From Neoalteromonas flava (GTDB lineage: Bacteria > Pseudomonadota > Gammaproteobacteria > Enterobacterales > Alteromonadaceae), in contig NZ_PEAX01000003.1 of assembly GCF_002807685.1 (NCBI RefSeq), positions 62,001 to 126,000 of the forward strand: 64,000 bases of DNA, read 5' to 3'. A model generated the notes under the pieces. It was not told the origin of the DNA and made no database searches. It saw nothing but the letters and a program-made list of their open reading frames with translations. The position numbers and the translations under genes are program-made. Every line of letters begins with the position of its first letter. Position 1 is the stretch's first letter. Of this stretch, positions 25,997-32,550 are shown in pieces.

Positions 25997-26668
25997 TCAA
26001 GCCGCCTGCTGTTGACTTGCCGAGACCGGCAATGTGCGAAAAATATCGGCATATAAGCGATAGAATTTTTTCGCACTATTAACAATAAGATCTTGCTCTT
26101 CCGGACCGTCAATTTGGTTCATCAAGTTGATAAAAAACTTCACATGTTCCTGATCAAGAGCACCATGGGAGCGTAAATAACTAAATGCTGACTTTGGTAG
26201 TCCAAGGGTTTTCTGAATATTGTCAGCCGCATTGTCGGCCATCGCAATACTCGTTCCTTCAAGCACGTGAACCATGCCAAAAAAAGCGAGAGGGTTAACG
26301 CGATTGACCTGATCATAAGCAAAGGACACCATTAATTCCGTCGCAAAGGCGGGGTGGCTGTGACGTACGGTTTCTTTGTCTGCTCCGCACGCCGCGATAT
26401 CATTTAGGATCCATTCTTGGTGACCAATTTCCTCTTCGATATACTCAGCAACTGCTTCACGTAACCATTCTTGTTCGTCAGATAAGCGGGTTCCAACAGC
26501 CATCAATAACGGTACTGTATGCTTAACATGATGGAATGCTTGGGTGAGGAACGCGATATAGTCTGTGCTAACGATATCGCCCTTAAAGCACCGGGCAATT
26601 ATTGGCGAGGAAAGCAGATACTCTCGCTCTGTGGTCGTTTCAGTTTGTAAACGGTCAAATAATTTCAT
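25997..26668 (-). CDS. Heme-oxygenase-like di-iron enzyme (CADD/UndA superfamily)
   Basis: A 223-aa all-helical protein of the HDO (iron-containing redox enzyme) group. The ligand pattern of CADD-type enzymes is visible: Glu and His in YIEEEIGHQEW, Glu in MVHVLEGTSIA, and His-Asp-His in RSHGALDQEHVKF with the expected spacing of 4 and 3. Relatives carry out oxidative C-C or N-oxygenation chemistry on amino acids or fatty acids with O2. The stop overlaps nothing but the SDR start is 4 bases on; its start overlaps the ligase stop (ATGA). The substrate here is unknown. Confidence 0.82.
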   Translation of the reverse strand: MKLFDRLQTETTTEREYLLSSPIIARCFKGDIVSTDYIAFLTQAFHHVKHTVPLLMAVGTRLSDEQEWLREAVAEYIEEEIGHQEWILNDIAACGADKETVRHSHPAFATELMVSFAYDQVNRVNPLAFFGMVHVLEGTSIAMADNAADNIQKTLGLPKSAFSYLRSHGALDQEHVKFFINLMNQIDGPEEQDLIVNSAKKFYRLYADIFRTLPVSASQQQAA

Positions 26669-28125
26669 AAGGCTTGCTCCACAGTTGAGGTGCTTGCATA
26701 CACCCGTTGAATTTGTTGCTTAAAGTGCTGATAAATGGCAGCTCTGCGAGGGCGCATATTTTGCGTATACAATCCTTCTTCAGGCTGCATCGGGTTGAAT
26801 TGAATTATGGGATGATAGACTCTGGCATAGTCTGGTAAGCCTTGATTCACCATCGCTATCACTTGGTCGATATGAGCAGCGCTGAGGTCGCGACGTGCAG
26901 GTACCAAGATCGCTGTGCAAAATGGCATCGCATCACCCACTACAACCGCTTGAAAAAATAAACCTGTGGCGAGGATCTCTGCTTCAACCCATTCCGGGGA
27001 TATATTTCGCCCCAAGGAATTGATTAAGGTATTCTTGCGCCGACCGATGATTGCTAATTGGTTACCTTTTAATTGCGCCACATCGCCCGTATGGACCTCA
27101 TGTTGATGCCAACTATCGGGTTGTTCTAGATAACCTAGAAAAGTATTGCCCGATACCACCAACTCGCTGTTTTCAAGTCGCGCACTTAAATGCGGGAGAA
27201 TTTGTCCAACACTGGACACGTCATCGTCGGGTGCGCACAAGCTCACCACAGACGCACATTCGGATAAACCATAACCCTGTACCACTGGGATGCCGATTGC
27301 TCGCGCCCGCTGAATGAGTGTTGGCGCTACACGGCTGCCGCCTACAGCGACAAATTGAAGAGTCTTCGGCGGTTGCCAACCATGTCCTGCTGCGCGCACA
27401 AGCACCTGCAAAAGTTCTGGTACTAGGATTAAGGTATTGGGTTGGTTTGTTTCAATGCACTCAAGCAAATTCTTGGGGTTAGTTAGCGTGCTGCCAGAAA
27501 ATCCTCGCTCCTCTTGAGACGCTAGTATAAGGCTACCACCGGCGAGCAGTGGTGCATAAACCCCCGCAACGTTTTCTAACAGCACCGGTAAGGGTAAAAG
27601 GCACAAATGTTGCGGTTGATTGATGCCGATAAATTCAGCCAACGAACGGGCTACGGTATGTTGTTGCTCTGCACTTAAACACACTCCTTTAGGCGTGCCA
27701 GTGCTGCCCGATGTGTAGGTTACCTTGGACGTTAGCGGGGGGACTAAAAGATTTGCTTGCGGCTGTAGGCGGGTGACATTCAATGCCGTGTAATCACAGT
27801 GTTCACGGGCAATTCCGCTATCCTCTTGGGAGCTAAAAAGAAACTCTGCTGCAACGGAGGTGATAATCGCCTGGCTTTGTTGGTGGGTAAAGAAGACCGG
27901 GATCGGTGTACAAACCACCTGAGCTTTTTGACAGGCAAGATCAGTTACAACCCATTCAACTGAATTGTCGGCAAGTAAAGCGATAGAGCGAACATTGCTG
28001 GCAACTAACCATTCTGCCAGCGCATTGACACGATTGCTCAGTTGGATATAGGTCAACGTGGTCGTTGAATCTTGCAACGCTATTTTTGCACCATTACGCT
28101 CAAGCCGGGCGAAGAAAGAATTCAT
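26665..28125 (-). CDS. AMP-dependent acyl ligase (ANL superfamily)
   Basis: A 486-aa adenylating enzyme that probably activates a fatty or other carboxylic acid. The core motif YTSGSTGTPKGV, the VQGYGLSECASV block, HTGDVAQL and GRRKNTLINSLGRNISPEW are present. At the C-terminus, where related acyl-CoA synthetases have a catalytic Lys (TxTMKxRR), this protein reads YTQNMRPRRAAI, so Lys appears to be Arg. The C-terminal domain is also short. The ATG at 28125 was chosen because it overlaps the upstream stop (ATGA); a longer frame starts at 28152. Its neighbours suggest it feeds an acyl group to the hemolysin-family protein. Confidence 0.85.
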   Translation of the reverse strand: MNSFFARLERNGAKIALQDSTTTLTYIQLSNRVNALAEWLVASNVRSIALLADNSVEWVVTDLACQKAQVVCTPIPVFFTHQQSQAIITSVAAEFLFSSQEDSGIAREHCDYTALNVTRLQPQANLLVPPLTSKVTYTSGSTGTPKGVCLSAEQQHTVARSLAEFIGINQPQHLCLLPLPVLLENVAGVYAPLLAGGSLILASQEERGFSGSTLTNPKNLLECIETNQPNTLILVPELLQVLVRAAGHGWQPPKTLQFVAVGGSRVAPTLIQRARAIGIPVVQGYGLSECASVVSLCAPDDDVSSVGQILPHLSARLENSELVVSGNTFLGYLEQPDSWHQHEVHTGDVAQLKGNQLAIIGRRKNTLINSLGRNISPEWVEAEILATGLFFQAVVVGDAMPFCTAILVPARRDLSAAHIDQVIAMVNQGLPDYARVYHPIIQFNPMQPEEGLYTQNMRPRRAAIYQHFKQQIQRVYASTSTVEQAL

Positions 28126-28826
28126 GCGATATCCCCCGCTTGCAAAGCGCACACCGTGTGAGCAATTTTGTCAGTAAGCAGTTCAAACATCTTGCGGTAG
28201 CGCGCTGAACTGTTTATCACCTGCATGACATTGCGCAGTGACACCGCGACTACCTTCGGTTCAGTCTGATAATAACTGCCCCAGTTTGCGGCGCGCTGTT
28301 GCAATTTGCTTGGATCTGCACTGGCTAATTCATGAGTGATAATTCCCGCACGTTGAATTAATGATTGTACATGTGACGTTGCTGAGAATGTCATCGCGGC
28401 AAATCCATTAGTAAACAATGCAACGGCAGTGATTAGAAATAGCGGTAAGGTAAACTTGTTAGAATTACTGTAGAGATGAGCAATTTCTGCAATTCCTGCT
28501 CGTCGAACCGGAATGTATTGATTGACCATTGTTTCAATGGGCGCTGCTAAATATTGTTCTAAAAATAAACGCTCATGAGCGGAACGAATGCCCAACGCAG
28601 CCTTAAATGCGCCATTGTTGATGGCGAGGATCCATGGCGTAGATACTTTGATAGAAGCATTGTAAGCATGCTGAAAGCCCGTCTCGATGAAGTGTTCTGC
28701 CGCTTCTCGACCTTTATCACCGATTCCGTAAGTGGATATATCAAATTGATATTTCTGCCCTGACCATGATTTGTCACTGGATGGCTTGATAGGGGCACTG
28801 TTGGGCTGGCTGTAAAGTGAATGCAT
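28122..28826 (-). CDS. Thermostable hemolysin family protein (delta-VPH-like)
   Basis: A 234-aa protein of the thermostable hemolysin family first described in Vibrio. Family blocks are FIETGFQHAYNASIKVSTPW, LGIRSAHERLFLEQYLAAPI, RAGIAEIAHLYSN and AAMTFSATSHVQSLIQRAGI. The arrangement of an EQYL acidic block followed by a hydrophobic strand and a (T/S)A..L..R.G segment recalls GNAT or autoinducer-synthase type acyltransferases; that is inference. No signal peptide is seen, which argues against a classical secreted toxin. It is the first gene of a coupled four-gene run, and its ribosome site GAGGTAG can be masked by a hairpin. Confidence 0.8.
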   Translation of the reverse strand: MHSLYSQPNSAPIKPSSDKSWSGQKYQFDISTYGIGDKGREAAEHFIETGFQHAYNASIKVSTPWILAINNGAFKAALGIRSAHERLFLEQYLAAPIETMVNQYIPVRRAGIAEIAHLYSNSNKFTLPLFLITAVALFTNGFAAMTFSATSHVQSLIQRAGIITHELASADPSKLQQRAANWGSYYQTEPKVVAVSLRNVMQVINSSARYRKMFELLTDKIAHTVCALQAGDIA

Positions 28827-28831
28827 TTTGA

Positions 28832-28857
28832 CTACCTCGCATAAATTTCAGAGGTAG
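28832..28857 (-). promoter_or_regulatory. Hairpin that can mask the ribosome site of the hemolysin-family gene
   Basis: On the minus strand the leader reads CTACCTC, 12 bases, then GAGGTAG, then TCAAA and the ATG. The two 7-base arms are perfectly complementary and the second arm is the Shine-Dalgarno sequence. Folding would hide the ribosome site, so translation control by temperature, a ligand, a small RNA or transcription-translation coupling is possible. The pairing is visible; the control is inferred. Confidence 0.55.
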
Positions 28858-28949
28858 ATTAGATTGCCAACCTTATGGAAAACTTAAGACTTGAAGTATT
28901 TTCAATTTTATCTTTCTCTTGTCGAGCATGTGTAAACGGATGATCTTCA

Positions 28950-28975
28950 TCACATCACGGAAAAGTATGATGTGA
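28950..28975. repeat. Inverted repeat in the divergent promoter region
   Basis: TCACATCA (28950-28957) and TGATGTGA (28968-28975) are perfect 8-base arms around a 10-base spacer. They lie in the 236-base space between the hemolysin-family gene and the divergent hydrolase gene. It may be a regulator site for either gene or an RNA hairpin. No adjacent regulator gene is present. Confidence 0.45.
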
Positions 28976-29062
28976 GCAAGAGCTAAAATTAGACTGTATC
29001 TCTCAGGAAAGAAACGTATACTTTTCTCGGCTTCGTACAAATTTATGCATACAAGGATGTCT

Positions 29063-30037
29063 ATGAAAACCATTGGTTTGTTTTTAGTTGCTTTATTTAT
29101 TACTTCAAACGTATCTGCACAATCTAAGTTTTTATCGCAAAAAAGCTGCTTTAGTGGGGGCTTTGAAAATTTTGATACATGGGTAAGCGGATTAGAAAAG
29201 AATAAAAAACGGTTTAATAAACAGCTGTTTCTCACCCGTTTTAATCAAGACAAATTTAACGCTAAGAAAGCTCAGTTGGATTGCGTTGACTTTACTTATG
29301 AAGTGGATGGTTTAACTGTCGAGGGCTATTACCTCAAACCAAAAACTGCAGCTGATGGAACGTTACCCGTAGTGATTTTTAATCGAGGTGGTAACGGCGA
29401 TTTTGGTCGTGTTAAGTTCGCCAGTAAGATTGGTTTCTTAGCTGACCTTGCTCAGGCTGGATATGTGGTTATCGGAAGCCAGTATCGAGGGGCAAGCACT
29501 CGCTTTATTGACAATAACGGTGCTGATGAATTTGGTGGAAAGGATGTGAACGACGTGCTGGCTTTGCCCGGATTACTTGCCGATCTTCCGGCGGCTGACG
29601 CCAATCGTATTGCATTGGTCGGTTGGAGCCGGGGTGTAATGCAAAGTTATCTGGCGGCGAAGCAAATGCCTACTATAAAGGCAATCGTTGCAGTCGCAGG
29701 TAACGCTGATGAAGAGCTAGCGCTGGCATGGCGCCCTGCAATGGAAAAAGTATTTCAAAAACGAGTGCCCGATTTTGCGCAACATCGAGACGACGCGTTA
29801 AAAGCACGTTCGGTTATTCACTGGATTGACCAATTACCTCCAGCACCTGTTCTTCTCATCCATGGGAGTGCAGACAAGAGGGTTAGTGTTAAACAATCTG
29901 AAATGCTGGCTGAGGCCTTTGTTAAACATGAACACGCGCACAAATTGATTGTTTATCCGGGTGATAACCATGGTCTACACCAAAATCGCTCGGCTATGTT
30001 GGCAGAAACTCTAGATTGGCTAGCACGTTATCTTTAG
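29063..30037 (+). CDS. Exported alpha/beta hydrolase (S9-like)
   Basis: A 324-aa secreted hydrolase. A signal peptide (TIGLFLVALFITSNVSAQS) is followed by a short N-terminal region and an alpha/beta fold. FNRGGNGDFG is the oxyanion-type loop, VGWSRGVMQSYL holds the nucleophile Ser, HGSADKRVSVKQ the Asp and YPGDNHGLHQN the His. The ATG at 29063 has AAGG six bases upstream; two earlier ATGs in frame lack this. A peptidase or esterase role outside the cytoplasm is likely. It is divergent from the hemolysin-family cluster. Confidence 0.82.
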   Translation: MKTIGLFLVALFITSNVSAQSKFLSQKSCFSGGFENFDTWVSGLEKNKKRFNKQLFLTRFNQDKFNAKKAQLDCVDFTYEVDGLTVEGYYLKPKTAADGTLPVVIFNRGGNGDFGRVKFASKIGFLADLAQAGYVVIGSQYRGASTRFIDNNGADEFGGKDVNDVLALPGLLADLPAADANRIALVGWSRGVMQSYLAAKQMPTIKAIVAVAGNADEELALAWRPAMEKVFQKRVPDFAQHRDDALKARSVIHWIDQLPPAPVLLIHGSADKRVSVKQSEMLAEAFVKHEHAHKLIVYPGDNHGLHQNRSAMLAETLDWLARYL

Positions 30038-30045
30038 CCAGAGCA

Positions 30046-30086
30046 TCGGCGCAGCAAGTTTGATTCATTTGAATATACTGCGCCGA
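30046..30086. terminator. Terminator-like hairpin between convergent genes
   Basis: Nine-base perfect arms TCGGCGCAG and CTGCGCCGA enclose 23 bases that contain a smaller ATTCA/TGAAT stem. It lies between the hydrolase gene and the convergent old-yellow-enzyme gene and could end both transcripts. Confidence 0.6.
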
Positions 30087-30093
30087 ATTACTT

Positions 30094-31191
30094 TTATGAC
30101 AACGTCGCCAGGGCGTCACCCGAGTATTGCTCGAGTTCATCTAATTGCTGATGCTTGATTTTATTGGCCCAGTTAGGATCTTGCAGTAGCGCTCTACCTA
30201 CCGCGACCAAGTCAAACTCACCTTGCTCAATCCGCGTCAGCAAGTCATCAATCGAGCGCGTAGCTGAGCCTTTGCCCTGAAAAGCTTCAAAGAAGTCACC
30301 ATCGAGACCAACAGAACCGACGGTGATAGTGGTTTTACCCGTCAATTTTTTGGTCCAACCCGCTAAGTTTAATGGGCTGCCTTCAAACTCTGGCTCCCAA
30401 TAGCGGCGCTGTGAACAATGAAAAATATCCACGCCAGCATCACTGAGCGGTGCGAGGAATGCTTCAAGCTCTTGTGGCGAATAGGCCAAACGAGCGGTGT
30501 AATCTTGCTGCTTCCATTGTGAGTAACGCAAAATAATGGGGTAATCAGGTGCAGTCGCTGCGCGGATGGCCTTAATTATCTCTACTGCAAAGCGAGAGCG
30601 GCGTTGCATGTCGCCCCCCCAAGCATCGGTACGTTGATTGGTACCTTCCCAGAAAAACTGGTCGATTAAATAGCCATGCGCACCATGTATTTCGACGCCA
30701 TCAAAACCCAATCGCTTGGCATCAGCCGCGGCGCTAGCAAACGCTGCAATAACGCGTTCGATATGTTCAACAGACATTGGTTCTGCGCCTTGTTTACCGG
30801 GTTTGAATAATCCAGATGGACCCGCGCTCGGTAATTCAGGGAAGGGCGCCTTGTCTGCCACCCGAGCCATCCCAACGTGCCAAAGCTGTGGCATGATTTT
30901 AGCGCCTGCAGCATGTACGTCATTAACCACCCGCTGCCAACCTTGCAATGCTGCTTCGCCGTGGAACTGCGGGATACTCTCAGCCATGGTTGCGACGGGA
31001 TCATTGACCGTAGTGCCTTCAGTAATAATTAAACCGGTTCCACCTTGGGCGCGGCGTTGATAATACCCTGCGACTGCTTCAGTCGGTATGCCGTTAGGCG
31101 AAAATTGACGCGTCATAGGTGCCATGACAACCCTATTGGTTAGCGTCAACTTGGGGTTAATAAAAGGGGTGAATAAAGCTTTTGTTTGCAT
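30094..31191 (-). CDS. NADH:flavin oxidoreductase, old yellow enzyme family
   Basis: A 365-aa FMN-dependent ene-reductase. The barrel starts with LTNRVVMAPMTRQFS. The block FDGVEIHGAHGYLIDQFF contains the His used for substrate binding, although the usual HxxN pair appears as HGAH. GRALLQDPNWANKI is the C-terminal phosphate-binding end. The length fits single-domain members such as NemA. Likely substrates are alpha,beta-unsaturated aldehydes or nitro compounds. It stands alone with a large dyad 30 bases before its start, which suggests control by a dedicated regulator not found nearby. Confidence 0.88.
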   Translation of the reverse strand: MQTKALFTPFINPKLTLTNRVVMAPMTRQFSPNGIPTEAVAGYYQRRAQGGTGLIITEGTTVNDPVATMAESIPQFHGEAALQGWQRVVNDVHAAGAKIMPQLWHVGMARVADKAPFPELPSAGPSGLFKPGKQGAEPMSVEHIERVIAAFASAAADAKRLGFDGVEIHGAHGYLIDQFFWEGTNQRTDAWGGDMQRRSRFAVEIIKAIRAATAPDYPIILRYSQWKQQDYTARLAYSPQELEAFLAPLSDAGVDIFHCSQRRYWEPEFEGSPLNLAGWTKKLTGKTTITVGSVGLDGDFFEAFQGKGSATRSIDDLLTRIEQGEFDLVAVGRALLQDPNWANKIKHQQLDELEQYSGDALATLS

Positions 31192-31221
31192 ACGTCGTTA
31201 GTCCAGTTGATCACTTGGGAT

Positions 31222-31251
31222 CAGGTAAATACAGTCAACTGTAAGTACCTG
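31222..31251. promoter_or_regulatory. Large two-part dyad upstream of the old-yellow-enzyme gene
   Basis: The 30-base element has outer arms CAGGTA / TACCTG and inner arms ACAGT / ACTGT, each a perfect inverted pair about the same centre (31236/31237), with three-base gaps. It lies 30 bases upstream of the minus-strand start codon. The symmetry is typical of a dimeric redox or electrophile-sensing repressor site. Confidence 0.6.
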
Positions 31252-31367
31252 AGAATCAAAATTGCGCTAAGAGTAAATGAGTCTTATTCAGAGTCAATTG
31301 ACTGTTATGAATAGTTTGATATAACTCAATGGTGGGGTAACAGATGGCCCAAGAGAGCTTTGCTTAG

Positions 31368-32189
31368 TTAATGACGTACGTTGGGTAAGTATTTAGCGAC
31401 GATGCTGAGGTATTCACCGCTTGCATGTAAATCGTTAAGTGCAGCATCAAATTCGGCGACCGTATCCATAGTGACCGTTTGTTTACTAAACATTAAATAG
31501 TTACTGGCTTCCTGATTATTGGTTATCCGAAATAATGGAACCATTTGATGCTGCTTTTTATCCCAGTTTTGTAAATAGTGACGCCCCTCAATTTCTGATT
31601 CAATGTAGCCATCGACGCGCCCAAGCGCTGCTAACTGGGGGAGATTTTGATCATTGTCAATAAATACCATACGCTGCAAGAACTGCTCATCTTCGAGTAG
31701 GCTAGCATAGGTGCTGGAATAAATAGCCCCGCGTAATGCGCCGATCAATACGTTTGCGGTAGCAACATCTGCCAGTGATTGAATTGCAGCAAACGAGTCC
31801 AGGCGTTGTTTGTTGACAAAAAGAACATAATGACTGTGACGAAAAATATGCGAAGTGAAAAGCGCATAATCTTCTCTTTCCGGCAAAACACTGGCCGCTA
31901 ACGTCATATCAACCAAGCCTGATTCAATACTTTTAAGTATTCTTGACCAAGGCATAGCAATGAGAGTGAAGTTATGAGGTGTGCGTTTGAACACCGCACG
32001 GATCAACTCAATATCTTGCCCTTGCCAAAACCCTTGTGCATCGACATAGCGGTAGATCTGGCGCTCATTGACAGCAATCGTAAATTCTTTGGCGGTGGCG
32101 CATACTATCGGCAGGCTAAAGATAAAAAGTAGGAGAGTTCTAAGCACTGAAATCACGCGAGAAGACTGATGGAATAAAGTGTAGAACAC
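31368..32189 (-). CDS. Periplasmic solute-binding protein, family 3-like
   Basis: A 273-aa protein with an N-terminal export signal (VISVLRTLLLFIFSLPIVCA) and the two-lobed fold of amino-acid-type binding proteins. The first lobe starts FTIAVNERQIYRYVDAQGFW; GLVDMTLAASVLPERE and LIGALRGAIYSSTYASL follow. No permease or ATPase genes are next to it, so it may be an orphan sensor-type protein as is common in marine Alteromonadales and Vibrio. The ligand is unknown. Confidence 0.78.
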   Translation of the reverse strand: MFYTLFHQSSRVISVLRTLLLFIFSLPIVCATAKEFTIAVNERQIYRYVDAQGFWQGQDIELIRAVFKRTPHNFTLIAMPWSRILKSIESGLVDMTLAASVLPEREDYALFTSHIFRHSHYVLFVNKQRLDSFAAIQSLADVATANVLIGALRGAIYSSTYASLLEDEQFLQRMVFIDNDQNLPQLAALGRVDGYIESEIEGRHYLQNWDKKQHQMVPLFRITNNQEASNYLMFSKQTVTMDTVAEFDAALNDLHASGEYLSIVAKYLPNVRH

Positions 32190-32550
32190 CTAGGGCTAAG
32201 TATGCAATGCACAAATAACACTTAAATTTCTCTGTGCCCTTGTAAAAGTTGTCGTCCGGAACGATGTAAGGAAAAAACGTACATTGGATGTTTATTAGAA
32301 ACAACAGAGTGTGATCAAAGCGGACATCGATAACATAGCCATTAATATTTATCGTCGTTGCAGCAATCTATATCCATGGTTTGAACGAAAAAAGACGCAT
32401 TGAAAAGTTACAAACGGCGCTGTGTATTTTGCTTTCAAGTTAGGTTGTTTTTTCTAATTTTTATTAACATTCTGCTAACTCTTGGCTAAACAATTTTGGT
32501 ACACTGGTACGATGTCCGAGCAGTTCGGAACCCAGTTCTAGGTAGTAAAA
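32190..32550. promoter_or_regulatory. Intergenic region upstream of the GMC oxidoreductase
   Basis: These 361 bases hold no supported gene. Near the GMC gene, an extended -10-like TGGTACACT sits at about 32497-32505. CTGGTACGA at 32504-32512 equals a half of known FadR boxes, but the other half is poor. TCCGA and TCGGA form a small inverted repeat around 32514-32528 just before the start. The rest is AT-rich without clear structure. Confidence 0.35.

Noticed and set aside
28122-28826. Reading the thermostable-hemolysin-family gene as a secreted protein toxin
   Set aside because: No signal peptide or pore-forming features are visible, and the gene is coupled to metabolic enzymes, which favours a biosynthetic role.
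32504-32512. CTGGTACGA half-site before the GMC oxidoreductase gene
   Set aside because: Only one half of a FadR box is present; the second half is poor, so it was noted in the intergenic entry but not called as a site.
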